Source: Mycolicibacterium frederiksbergense (lineage in GTDB: Bacteria; Actinomycetota; Actinomycetes; Mycobacteriales; Mycobacteriaceae). From it: a stretch of 64,000 bases of DNA. The notes beneath the pieces were generated by a model that was not told the DNA's origin, ran no database searches, and saw nothing but the letters and a program-made list of their open reading frames with translations. A program made the translations under genes and the position numbers. Shown here piece by piece: positions 42,259 to 50,207 of the stretch; the stretch's first letter is position 1, and every line of letters begins with the position of its first letter. The stretch lies in contig NZ_JARXVE010000002.1 in NCBI RefSeq assembly GCF_029893345.1, forward strand, positions 124,001 to 188,000, in the 5' to 3' direction.

Positions 42259-42705
42259 CTACCAATTGCGGATCGAGCACAGCGCGCCCTTGGGGCCGCT
42301 GTGCGTCTTGACGACGACTCCGTCGACTGCGAGTTCGCAGTTGAATCCCGGCGTCGGGAAACCTGGTGACTCCCCGCTCTGTACCAGCACCATGGCCCAG
42401 AGGTCCGGATTGGCCAGATTGGCCTCCAGTATCCACGGTCTGTCGGGCGCGATGTCGACGTCGGCGCGTGGGCTGAACTGGTACGGATTGTGGCTGTAGT
42501 CCGAGAACATGACCGGTTCGGTGTCGCGGTAGTAGATATGGGCCCAGTACGGGGCGTCCGCGGTCACGGTGTAGCGCACATGGTGCAGCGGCGGACCGGG
42601 CGGCTCCGGCTCATCGGCGAATGCGGGTGCGGTCGTGACGAATGCACCCGCCGCCATCGTGGCGGCCGTCGCGACGGCGAATACTCGATTCGTCAGATAG
42701 CGCAT
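42259..42705 (-). CDS. secreted protein with MmpS-like domain
   Basis: A 148-residue exported protein with the signal peptide MRYLTNRVFAVATAATMAAG cleaved after AFADE. The mature part follows the MmpS pattern: VRYTVTADAPYWAHIYYRD, PWILEA, then FNCELAVDGVVVKTHSGPKG with a second Cys in ALCSIRNW. MmpS proteins are periplasmic partners of MmpL lipid exporters, but those have a membrane anchor and this one appears fully secreted; no mmpL is nearby. It is 3 bp downstream of another secreted-protein gene. Confidence 0.75.
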   Translation of the reverse strand: MRYLTNRVFAVATAATMAAGAFVTTAPAFADEPEPPGPPLHHVRYTVTADAPYWAHIYYRDTEPVMFSDYSHNPYQFSPRADVDIAPDRPWILEANLANPDLWAMVLVQSGESPGFPTPGFNCELAVDGVVVKTHSGPKGALCSIRNW

Positions 42706-42708
42706 CGA

Positions 42709-43182
42709 TCACATCCTCGACAGGGTGAACGGGTAAGTGAATGAACCTCCAGGTGCCCCATCGCATCCCGTGGCGAACGAGGACACCATCTCGCCGGCGA
42801 GAGTTGTTGCGTCCCACGTGTAGACGTCATGGGTGGGAATCGTGGGGCCGTAGTAGATGTCACCGCAGCGCAGGCCGAATGGGTCGTCGAGCGTCATGGT
42901 GTAACGCCCGTTGTCAAGGATGGCATCGGCGTTGATGTACGCAGCCTTGGCGACCGGCTGAGGCACGGTGAGGACGCTGATGCAGTCCCGTCGCTTGGTG
43001 TTGTCCGGGTTCTGGCACGGCGTGATGGCCGACCAGATCCAGGTGTGGAAGTCCCTGCGGTCCGGCATGTGCAGGGCGTAGTTGCCGAAGTACATGGCCG
43101 ACGACGGTGGGGCCACGGCGACCGCCACCGCCGCCAAGCCGACCAGGGCACTCAACGCAGTGCTCAACAAGCTGGATTTCAC
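42709..43182 (-). CDS. small secreted protein
   Basis: A 157-residue exported protein from GTG 43182 with GGAGG five bases upstream; the signal peptide VKSSLLSTALSALVGLAAVA is cleaved after PPSSA. The mature part YFGNYALHMPDRRDFHTWIW, PCQNPDN, DCISVLTVPQP and LRCGDIYYG has four Cys. It resembles conserved mycobacterial secreted proteins near mce operons but is not named with confidence. It forms a two-gene operon with the MmpS-like gene and is preceded by a triple GAGAAY site. Confidence 0.78.
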   Translation of the reverse strand: MKSSLLSTALSALVGLAAVAVAVAPPSSAMYFGNYALHMPDRRDFHTWIWSAITPCQNPDNTKRRDCISVLTVPQPVAKAAYINADAILDNGRYTMTLDDPFGLRCGDIYYGPTIPTHDVYTWDATTLAGEMVSSFATGCDGAPGGSFTYPFTLSRM

Positions 43183-43272
43183 AGGCTCCTCCACGGTTCG
43201 GCGCTGCTCGGCTGACTATAGAACGAGATCAGGCCTCGCTGTGCCGAATCCGGAATCTCGTCTTCACCACAC

Positions 43273-43300
43273 GAGAGTGACATTCTCGTGACCGGAGAAT
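43273..43300. promoter_or_regulatory. triple half-site GAGAGT-N3-ATTCTC-N7-GAGAAT
   Basis: Combines the 15-bp and 19-bp forms of the motif in one site, 91 bp upstream of the secreted-protein operon (start 43182). Confidence 0.55.
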
Positions 43301-43341
43301 ATCAGTTCGGCGAAGTCGAGATCCGGCGGCCGCTGCCCGGC

Positions 43342-44634
43342 TCAGCGCACCGGGTTGAAGGTGATGTGCAGCTCGGTCAGGCCGCGCAGGATGAACGTCG
43401 GCTCGTAGGTGTAGTGACGATTGTCGGCGGGGCCGTGGAACTGTTCGTCGATGCCGATCTCGGCCATCCGGTCCAGGATCCGTTCCAGCGACACCCGGCC
43501 CTCGACCCGCGCCAGCGGGCCACCCGGGCAGCTGTGCACGCCACGGCCGAACGCGATGTGCTCACGGACGTTCTTGCGATCCAGGCTGAAGGTGTGCGGG
43601 TCTTCGAACCGGACCGGGTCACGGTTCACCGCACCCGGGCACACCATCAGCGTGGTGCCGGCCGGAACGTCGATGTCACCGAGCTTGGTTTTCTTCTTGG
43701 CCAACCGGAACTGGCTCTTGACCGGGGCGTCCATCCGCAACGCCTCCTCGACGAAGGTCGGGATGCGGCTGCGGTCGTCGCGCAGGGCCTGCTGGATGTC
43801 CGGGCGGTCGCCGAGTACCCGAAGTGACGCCGAGAGCAGCTTGGTGGTGGTCTCCTGGCCGGCGGCGAAGAGGAACGTCGCCGATCGCACCACATCGATC
43901 ACCTCTGGGGTGGATCCATCCGGATATTTCGCGGTGGCCAATGCGGTCAGCACGTCGTCGCGCGGGTTCTCCCGCCGGTCCTCCAGGTACCCGACGAACT
44001 TGTCGTCCAGCCAGGCCAGCGGGTTCATCGCCAGCTGATCGCCCTCCAGTGAACCGACGATGGCCCCTGGGCGCGGGGCGCCGAGCACATGGCGGAACTC
44101 GTCGTGGTCGGATTCGGGCACCCCGAGCAGGTCGGCGATCACCAGCAGCGAGAACGGCTTGGCATAGGCCGAGAGGAACTCGCACTTGCCGTCAGCGAGG
44201 AAATCGTCGAGACATTCATCGGCCAGGCGCCACATGAAGTCCTCGTTCTCCTTGAGCCGGCGCGGCGTCAGGAGCCGGTTCAGCAGGGAACGTGCATCGG
44301 TGTGCTGGGGCGGATCCATCGTGACCATGTGCTCGAACATCGGCAGCTCCTTGCGGTGCTGCTCGATCTGCTCACTGATGTCGTCGCCCTCGGGGGTGAA
44401 GGGGAGCGGAGGGAATGGCCCACCCACGGCGATGCACGACGAGAAGGTGTCGGTGTCCTTGAGGACCGTCGTGGCCTCTTCGAAACCGGTGATGGCCATG
44501 ACGCCGTAGTTGGGCTCCCGGACCACCGGGCACTTGCTGCGCAGGTGGTCGAAGTAGGGGTGTGGATCGGGCACCAGAGACTGGTCGGTGAAGTAGTCGA
44601 CGGTGTCGTAATCGGTTGTGCCTGAATCGGTCAT
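43342..44634 (-). CDS. cytochrome P450
   Basis: A 430-residue P450. The I-helix is LFAAGQETTTK, ExxR lies in VEEALRMDAP, and the heme loop is IAFGRGVHSCPGGPLAR with Cys369. It is a close paralogue of the P450 at 22023 (same DYFTDQSLVPDPHPYFDHLR start and YEPTFILRGLTELHITF end). GGGAGG lies 11 nt before the ATG. It is divergent from a TetR regulator with a shared operator, so it is probably the gene that regulator controls. Confidence 0.93.
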   Translation of the reverse strand: MTDSGTTDYDTVDYFTDQSLVPDPHPYFDHLRSKCPVVREPNYGVMAITGFEEATTVLKDTDTFSSCIAVGGPFPPLPFTPEGDDISEQIEQHRKELPMFEHMVTMDPPQHTDARSLLNRLLTPRRLKENEDFMWRLADECLDDFLADGKCEFLSAYAKPFSLLVIADLLGVPESDHDEFRHVLGAPRPGAIVGSLEGDQLAMNPLAWLDDKFVGYLEDRRENPRDDVLTALATAKYPDGSTPEVIDVVRSATFLFAAGQETTTKLLSASLRVLGDRPDIQQALRDDRSRIPTFVEEALRMDAPVKSQFRLAKKKTKLGDIDVPAGTTLMVCPGAVNRDPVRFEDPHTFSLDRKNVREHIAFGRGVHSCPGGPLARVEGRVSLERILDRMAEIGIDEQFHGPADNRHYTYEPTFILRGLTELHITFNPVR

Positions 44635-44714
44635 CTTGTGCGCTGCCTCCCGAATTAGATGTGCTCCGCGGTGATTTCGCGACTGGCTGCACCGCGCGAT
44701 GAAATTGCGACAAT

Positions 44715-44734
44715 TGCTGAGCACTTGCTTAGCA
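44715..44734. promoter_or_regulatory. TetR operator TGCTGAGCACTTGCTTAGCA
   Basis: A 20-bp imperfect palindrome (TGCTnAGC-N4-GCTnAGCA) in the P450/TetR divergent region, just upstream of a TAGAGT -10 for the TetR gene. A likely autoregulatory site. Confidence 0.6.
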
Positions 44735-44825
44735 TGACGGTAGAGTCATGGTCAAGATCGAGAGGGGATGCGAAAGTTACGATCGGCCTGACGTTGTCGG
44801 GGCTGGCCGAAAAGGAGGAGCGGAT

Positions 44826-45431
44826 ATGGCATCGGCGCGAAGGATCGGGGCGCCGGACGCGAAGAACCGGATCGTGCTGATCGACGCTGCGGAGCAGTTG
44901 ATGATCGACGAGGGGTACGCCGCGGTCACGTCCCGCCGAGTGGCCGAGCGGGCCGGTCTCAAACCCCAGTTGGTGCACTACTACTTCCGCACGATGGACG
45001 ACCTGTTTCTGGCCGTGTTTTCTCGGCGCGCCGAGGAGGGGCTGGTCATCCAGGCGGAGGCGCTGAACTCGGCGCAGCCGCTGTGGGCGTTGTGGCGGTT
45101 GGGTATCGACCCCAGCGCGACCCGGCTGACCATGGAGATCATGGGTCTGGCCAACCATCGCAAGGAACTGCGGACCGAGATCGGACGCTATGCCGAGCTG
45201 TTCCGCGATGAGCAGACCAAGGTGATGACGGCGGCCCTGCAGCGCTACGGCATCGACGTCTCCGAGGTGCCGCCCGTGGTGTGGACGTTCATGGCGGCAA
45301 GCGTGTCGCGGGTGATGGTGATGGAGCAGGCGTTGGGCATGTCGTCGGGGCATGCCGAGGTGCTCGAGTTCTGCGAGGACTGGCTGCGCCGGCTGGAAGG
45401 CGAGCCGCAGGAGTTGGAATTGCCGGCCTGA
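44826..45431 (+). CDS. TetR family regulator
   Basis: A 201-residue TetR repressor. The helix-turn-helix is VTSRRVAERAGLKPQLVHYYF (residues 34-54), followed by a ligand domain. AAAGGAGGAGCGGAT precedes the ATG; an upstream in-frame start at 44748 is less likely. It is divergent from a P450 and probably represses it in the absence of a lipid or steroid-like ligand (inference from arrangement). Confidence 0.9.
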   Translation: MASARRIGAPDAKNRIVLIDAAEQLMIDEGYAAVTSRRVAERAGLKPQLVHYYFRTMDDLFLAVFSRRAEEGLVIQAEALNSAQPLWALWRLGIDPSATRLTMEIMGLANHRKELRTEIGRYAELFRDEQTKVMTAALQRYGIDVSEVPPVVWTFMAASVSRVMVMEQALGMSSGHAEVLEFCEDWLRRLEGEPQELELPA

Positions 45432-45453
45432 GGCCGGCGCCCCGGATCTCCGG

Positions 45454-45513
45454 CCGAGCAGTCGTAAAAGTGCCCAGCCACAGAGGTTTTGGGGCGCTTT
45501 CACGACTGCTCGC
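45454..45513. repeat. 60-bp inverted-repeat element, copy 3
   Basis: The left end CCGAGCAGTCGTAAAAG pairs with the right end CTTTCACGACTGCTCGC at a few mismatches. It lies between the convergent stops of the TetR and thiolase genes. Confidence 0.8.
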
Positions 45514-45521
45514 GCAGGAAA

Positions 45522-46667
45522 CTAGAGCGAGAGGATGGTGGCGGAGGCGGTGCCCGGCGCGCCATAGACCTGGGCCAGGCCGACGCGCGGGTTGCCCGGC
45601 ACCTGACGCTCGCCCGCCTCGCCGCGCAGCTGGCGCACCAGCTCGTGCATCTGGCGCAGGCCCGACGCGCCGATCGGCTCGCCGTTGGCGATCAGCCCGC
45701 CGTCGGTGTTGACCGGGATCGATCCGCCGATCTCGGTGGCCCCTTCGGCCAGCAGCTTCTCTTGCTCGCCATCGGCGCACAACCCGGTCTCGGCCATATG
45801 GATCACCTCGGCGCCGGCATCGGTGTCCTGCAGCTGGGCGATGTCCACGTCCTCCGGCCCGATGCCGGCAATCTCGTAGGCCGCCTTGGCGGCATAGACC
45901 GTCGGTGCGACGTCGGCCTCGGGCGGAGCCGAGGTGGCGTGCACCTCGTAGGCCCCGAAGGTCCGGGTGCGGATCTCGCTGGCCCGCACGTACACCGGCT
46001 TGTCGGTGTATTTGTGTGCGATATCTGCGCGGCACATGATCACTGCGGCGGCGCCCTCGTCGGGGGCGCAGAACATGTACTGGGTCAGCGGGTAGTTCAG
46101 CGCGGGCGAGGCGAGAATCTCCTCGACCGAAATTTCCTTGCGCCGGAACGCATTCGGATTTAGAGCGCCGTTGCGGAAGTTCTTGTTCGCCACCCGGGCC
46201 AGGGTCTCCTGGCTGATGTTGTGGTCGTGGAGGTACTTGTTGGCCTTCATCCCGAAGAACTTGGTGGTGACGAACTGCCCGTTCTGGGCGTACCACTGCG
46301 GCAGGGCCAGCTTGGCCGGATCGTCGGTGAACGCGCCGCGGGGGTGCTTGTCCAGGCCGACGGCCACGCCGATGTCGTACTTGCCCAACCGGATGGTGTC
46401 GGCCGTCTGCTGGATGGCGCTGGCCGAGGTGGCGCACGCATTGAACACGTTGGTGAACGTGATACCGGTCAGGCCCACCAAGCGGGTCACCGAGTCCGGA
46501 TTGGACACCTCGTAGCTACCGCCGAAGCCGAACTGGATGTCCTTCCACTCCACGCCGGCGTCGGCCAGGGCCAACCGGATGGCCTCGGCGCCCATCTGCA
46601 CGGCCGGCTTGTCGAAACGCCCGAACGGATGCAGGCCGACGCCGATGATCGCGACATCGTTAGTCAT
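45522..46667 (-). CDS. thiolase-like lipid-transfer protein
   Basis: A 381-residue thiolase-superfamily protein of the Ltp/SCPx type starting MTNDVAIIGVGLHPFGRFD. It keeps the nucleophilic Cys context NACATSASAI, whereas the fused paralogue at 1077 has lost it. The C-terminal GGLIANGEPIGASG replaces the usual GGxxxxGHPxG. It lies 20 bp downstream of a DUF35 gene, the same pairing as ChsH2-Ltp2, so both probably form one complex in acyl-CoA side-chain shortening. Frames extending to 47045 overlap the DUF35 gene and are rejected. Confidence 0.9.
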   Translation of the reverse strand: MTNDVAIIGVGLHPFGRFDKPAVQMGAEAIRLALADAGVEWKDIQFGFGGSYEVSNPDSVTRLVGLTGITFTNVFNACATSASAIQQTADTIRLGKYDIGVAVGLDKHPRGAFTDDPAKLALPQWYAQNGQFVTTKFFGMKANKYLHDHNISQETLARVANKNFRNGALNPNAFRRKEISVEEILASPALNYPLTQYMFCAPDEGAAAVIMCRADIAHKYTDKPVYVRASEIRTRTFGAYEVHATSAPPEADVAPTVYAAKAAYEIAGIGPEDVDIAQLQDTDAGAEVIHMAETGLCADGEQEKLLAEGATEIGGSIPVNTDGGLIANGEPIGASGLRQMHELVRQLRGEAGERQVPGNPRVGLAQVYGAPGTASATILSL

Positions 46668-46687
46668 GTGTGAAGACCTCTCTGGTC

Positions 46688-47119
46688 CTAGGCCGGCTGG
46701 AACGCGAAAGTGACGATCTCGTTGCCGTCCGCGTCGGTGGTGAACGGCACCATGACCAGCTCGACCTCCTGGCCGAATTGCAATGTCGCCGGGTCGTTTT
46801 CGGTGAGCCGGCCCTCGACACGGATGACCGGGCCGGTGTCGTCGGCGAGTTCGACCAGGCCGACGCCGAACGGTACGAAGTCCTTGCCGGTTGGGCCGGC
46901 GTACGGCGCTCCGGGTGGGAAACCCTGCGTGGTCCACGCGACGACGGTGCCGCGCCGGGGCAGCAGCACGTCGGCGGTGTCGGCGCTGCTGCACTTGGGG
47001 CAGTGGTCCTGCACCGGGAACACGCAGGCGCCGCAATTGCCGCACTTACTGCCGATCAGCTGCGGGTTCTCATCGGGCCAGGTTGAGATCTCGGGCGCCA
47101 GAGCAATCTGTGTTGACAC
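46688..47119 (-). CDS. DUF35 OB-fold/zinc-ribbon protein
   Basis: A 143-residue DUF35 protein. The zinc ribbon is in SKCGNCGACVFPVQDHCPKC (two CxxC pairs) and the OB fold follows (RGTVVAWTTQGFPPGAPY). It partners the thiolase-like protein encoded next. The start GTG 47119 has no ribosome-binding site; TATCGT lies seven bases before it, so the mRNA is probably leaderless. Confidence 0.9.
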   Translation of the reverse strand: MSTQIALAPEISTWPDENPQLIGSKCGNCGACVFPVQDHCPKCSSADTADVLLPRRGTVVAWTTQGFPPGAPYAGPTGKDFVPFGVGLVELADDTGPVIRVEGRLTENDPATLQFGQEVELVMVPFTTDADGNEIVTFAFQPA

Positions 47120-47144
47120 ATCGCTGACGATATCCGGAAATCAA

Positions 47145-47163
47145 ATTCTCGTCTAGTGAGAAT
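47145..47163. promoter_or_regulatory. operator ATTCTC-N7-GAGAAT
   Basis: A perfect 19-bp inverted repeat between the divergent DUF35 and VOC genes, overlapping the expected -35 of the DUF35 promoter. Confidence 0.6.
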
Positions 47164-47220
47164 CGAGTGTCCGGTAGGGTCGTGAGGCCAGTTCAGGCCA
47201 TACGAGTCCATGGGAGCGCG

Positions 47221-47742
47221 ATGAGCAACGTCTTACCCGGGAATGTCCGCCAGATCGGTTATGTGGTCACCGATCTGGACCACGCGATCTCGGGCTGGCT
47301 GCAGATGGGCGTCGGCCCGTGGTTCGTGATCCGCGACTTGGCGCAGCGGGTGACCTACCGCGGCGTGGCATGCGAGGTGAGGCTCTCGCTCGCGCTGTCC
47401 AATAGCGGTGAGTTACAGATCGAGCTGATTCAACAACTCGACGACACGCCCAGCATCTTCACTGAGTTCATCGCCGCCACCGGCGGTGGATTTCACCAAC
47501 TTGCCCACTGGGCGGCCGATTTCGACGCCGCGATGGCCAACCTCGCCGAGGCCGGCTGGCCCCAGGTGTGGTCGGGCGGGGAAGCCGACGGCGTGCGTTT
47601 CGCCTACTTCGAGCCGCCGGCCGGGGCTGCCATCGTGGAGATCATGGAGCTCACCGAGGCCTCGTCCGGCATGGCCGGGTACGTGCGCCAGGCAGCCGCC
47701 GGCTGGGACGGCAGTGACCCGGTCCGGGAACTGGGCAGCTGA
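47221..47742 (+). CDS. VOC/glyoxalase superfamily protein
   Basis: A 173-residue vicinal-oxygen-chelate protein resembling methylmalonyl-CoA epimerase-like proteins. The first metal-ligand position, usually His in DHIG, is Gln here (RQIGYVVTD). A Glu in GELQIELIQ, a His in GGGFHQLAHW and a Glu in AIVEIMEL are kept. Fold assignment is firm; enzymatic type is not. It is divergent from the DUF35-thiolase operon and shares its operator, so it likely serves the same pathway. Confidence 0.82.
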   Translation: MSNVLPGNVRQIGYVVTDLDHAISGWLQMGVGPWFVIRDLAQRVTYRGVACEVRLSLALSNSGELQIELIQQLDDTPSIFTEFIAATGGGFHQLAHWAADFDAAMANLAEAGWPQVWSGGEADGVRFAYFEPPAGAAIVEIMELTEASSGMAGYVRQAAAGWDGSDPVRELGS

Positions 47743-47750
47743 AGCGCCCT

Positions 47751-47813
47751 CGCCGAAACCGCATTCCAGCAGGCCAGCACTCGCACTTCTTCCGCTGGAA
47801 TGCGGTTTCGGCG
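47751..47813. repeat. 63-bp element with perfect 20-bp arms
   Basis: CGCCGAAACCGCATTCCAGC and its exact complement are separated by 23 bases. It lies between the convergent stops of the VOC and crotonase genes and may serve as a two-way terminator. Its ends differ from the 60-bp family. Confidence 0.85.
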
Positions 47814-47846
47814 GTATGGCCGAGCGCGATGGCCGAGCGGGACGGT

Positions 47847-48563
47847 CTACTTGCCCTTTTTCATCACCTTGTCCGCGGCGGCCCAATGCTCGTCGGAGCA
47901 CCAGAGCCGGGCGAACGCGGCCACCGCCTCGCTGGTGGGCACCCCGTTGATCACCCGCTTGACCTCACCGGCCTGGCGGCGGGCCAGCAGCTGCGCCGTC
48001 GACCGCCACATCTCGGCGAACTCGGCGCGCGGCACCACCTGATCGATCAGGCCGACCCGCTCGGCCTCGCGGGCGTCGAGTATCCGGCCGGTCCCGGCCA
48101 GCAGTAGCGCCCGGCTGGGTCCGACGAGTGTGGCCAGTCGCTCCGCCCCGCCCCACGCCGGCATGATCGCCAGCGCCACCTGGTTGAAGCCGATCTTGAT
48201 GTCGTCGGCGGCGATTCGGATGTCCGCGGCCACTGCCACTTCGGCCCCGCCACCCAACGCGTGGCCGTTGAGCGCGGCGATCACCGGTCCGTCGAAGCAC
48301 GCGATCCGATCGCAGATCGTGCGCATGCGCCAGGCCATCTCGGAAGCCTCGAGTTCGGTGCGCAGCGCCGCCAGTTCCTTGAGGTCGCCCCCGGAGACGA
48401 AGGCCTTTTCGCCACCGCCGGTGATCACCAGCGCCCGGGCTCCGGCCGCACCATCCAACGCCTTGTTCAGTGCGTCCATGGTGTCCAGCGAGATGGCGTT
48501 GCGGGCCCGCGGCCGGTCGATCGTGATGACCGCCAGTTCGCCGTCGATTTCAAGATCGACCAT
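47847..48563 (-). CDS. enoyl-CoA hydratase/isomerase family protein
   Basis: A 238-residue crotonase. The oxyanion-hole segments are AFVSGGDLKEL and GHALGGGAEVAVAADIRIA with the first catalytic Glu. In the second catalytic position (PE in QPEILLG of canonical hydratases) it reads NQVALAIMPAWGG, Gln instead of Glu, so hydration may be weak or the enzyme may have another crotonase activity. GGAGAACG precedes the ATG. It is divergent from an acyl-CoA synthetase with a shared operator. Confidence 0.88.
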   Translation of the reverse strand: MVDLEIDGELAVITIDRPRARNAISLDTMDALNKALDGAAGARALVITGGGEKAFVSGGDLKELAALRTELEASEMAWRMRTICDRIACFDGPVIAALNGHALGGGAEVAVAADIRIAADDIKIGFNQVALAIMPAWGGAERLATLVGPSRALLLAGTGRILDAREAERVGLIDQVVPRAEFAEMWRSTAQLLARRQAGEVKRVINGVPTSEAVAAFARLWCSDEHWAAADKVMKKGK

Positions 48564-48590
48564 CAAACGTTCTCCAGTTTCGGGATTGGC

Positions 48591-48614
48591 ATTCTCGTTT
48601 GATGAGAATAGCAT
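48591..48614. promoter_or_regulatory. operator ATTCTC-N7-GAGAAT overlapping a -10
   Basis: A perfect 19-bp repeat (48591-48609) whose last base starts TAGCAT (48609-48614), a -10 positioned seven bases before the leaderless GTG of the acyl-CoA synthetase. Confidence 0.6.
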
Positions 48615-48621
48615 CGCCGGT

Positions 48622-50172
48622 GTGCGCGACATCCCCGTTGAGCTGACCGAACGGTACGTCGAAGAAGGCTGGTGGCGGCCGGAAACACTCGGCCAGATGC
48701 TGGCCGACGGGCTGGCCGCCAGCCCCGACGCCGGGTTCTACGTGCACTCCGCGGTGCGTCCCTACGCGGGCACCTTCGGCGAGGTCGAGCACGCTGCGCG
48801 GCGATTGGCCGCCGGGCTTCGCGACCGCGGCATCGGGCCCGGCGACGTGGTGGCCCTGCAGCTGCCGAACTGGATGGAGGCCGCGGTTGCGTTCTGGGCC
48901 TCCGCCTTCCTCGGTGCGGTGACGGTGCCGATCGTGCACTTCTACGGGCGTAAGGAACTCGGCCACATTCTGGCCACCGCGAAACCCAAGGTCTTCATCA
49001 CCGTTGAGCAGTTCGGCAGGATGCGCTTCCAGCCGGATCTGTGTACGGACATCCCGATCGTCGGCCTGGTTGGGCAGCCCTCGTTCGACGACCTGCTCGC
49101 CGACGAACCGATGAGTGGCACGTTGTCCACCGATCCGGGCGCGCCGGCGCTGATCGCCTTCACCTCGGGAACCACCCGCGATCCCAAAGGGGTCATCCAC
49201 AGCCATCAGACACTGGGCTTCGAAACCCGCCAGCTGTTGGAGAACTACCCGCCGGACCGGGGCCGCCAACTGACCGCCACGCCGGTCGGGCATTTCATCG
49301 GCATGCTCGGCGCGTTTCTGATCCCGGTCCTCGAGGGGGCCCCGATCGACCTGTGCGATGTCTGGGACCCGGGCAAGGTGCTGGATCTGATCGAGCGGGA
49401 CGGGCTGTCGATCGGCGGCGGCCCGCCGTACTTCGTCACCAGCCTGATGGATCACCCGCAGTTCAACGAACGCCATCTGGCCCGGTTCGGCACCGTCGGC
49501 CTGGGGGGCTCGACGGTGCCCGCGGCCGTCACCCGACGACTGGCCGACCTGGGCCTCTTCGTCTTCCGTTCCTACGGCAGCACCGAACATCCGTCGATCA
49601 CCGGGTCGGGCGCCGGGGCCCCGGAGGCCAAACGGTTGTACACCGACGGCAATGTCCGTCCCGGGGTGGAGATCCGGCTCGGCCCCGACGGGGAGATCTT
49701 CAGTCGCGGACCGGATCTGTGTCTGGGGTACACGGACGACGAGCTGACGGCGAACTGCTTCGACTCCGACGGCTGGTACCGCACCGGAGATATCGGTGTG
49801 CTGGACGAGGACGGGTATCTGACCATCACCGACCGCACCGCCGACCTGATCATCCGGGGTGGCGAGAACATCAGCGCTCTGGAGGTGGAAGAGGTGCTGC
49901 TGGGCCTACCGGATGTGATCGAGGCGGTCGTGGTGGCCGCTCCGGACCCGCGGCTGGGGGAGCGGGTGGCGGCGGTCCTCCGGGTGCGTGACGGCGGGAC
50001 GATGCCCACCCTCGATCAGGTGCGGGCGCATTTCGAGTCCAGCGGAGTGGCCCGGCAGAAATGGCCGGAAGAGCTACATCACGCCGAAGATTTTCCCCGG
50101 ACGGCCAGCGGCAAGGTGCAGAAGTTCGTCATCCGGCACGAGATCGCCGCCATTGCGGCAGCTAGCAAGTGA
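48622..50172 (+). CDS. acyl-CoA synthetase (AMP-forming)
   Basis: A 516-residue ANL-superfamily ligase from GTG 48622, which appears leaderless. The P-loop is FTSGTTRDPKGVIHS, then YGSTEHPSITG, the hinge region YRTGDIGVLDEDGYLTITDR and a C-terminal catalytic Lys in PRTASGKVQK. It activates a carboxylate to its CoA thioester; the Pro/Gly-rich substrate pocket does not reveal which. Its stop codon overlaps the operator of the next gene. Confidence 0.92.
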   Translation: MRDIPVELTERYVEEGWWRPETLGQMLADGLAASPDAGFYVHSAVRPYAGTFGEVEHAARRLAAGLRDRGIGPGDVVALQLPNWMEAAVAFWASAFLGAVTVPIVHFYGRKELGHILATAKPKVFITVEQFGRMRFQPDLCTDIPIVGLVGQPSFDDLLADEPMSGTLSTDPGAPALIAFTSGTTRDPKGVIHSHQTLGFETRQLLENYPPDRGRQLTATPVGHFIGMLGAFLIPVLEGAPIDLCDVWDPGKVLDLIERDGLSIGGGPPYFVTSLMDHPQFNERHLARFGTVGLGGSTVPAAVTRRLADLGLFVFRSYGSTEHPSITGSGAGAPEAKRLYTDGNVRPGVEIRLGPDGEIFSRGPDLCLGYTDDELTANCFDSDGWYRTGDIGVLDEDGYLTITDRTADLIIRGGENISALEVEEVLLGLPDVIEAVVVAAPDPRLGERVAAVLRVRDGGTMPTLDQVRAHFESSGVARQKWPEELHHAEDFPRTASGKVQKFVIRHEIAAIAAASK

Positions 50173-50185
50173 GAATATGATTCTC
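50171..50185. promoter_or_regulatory. perfect operator GAGAAT-ATG-ATTCTC
   Basis: A 15-bp perfect palindrome overlapping the synthetase stop and enclosing TATGAT, a good -10, 23 bp before the amidohydrolase gene. It indicates a separate internal promoter. Confidence 0.6.
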
Positions 50186-50207
50186 TGGAATTGCAAAGGA
50201 GTTTTCC

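Noticed and set aside
45454..47813. CRISPR array or insertion sequence
   Set aside because: The repeats are few, isolated and palindromic with no spacers of even length, no cas genes and no transposase.
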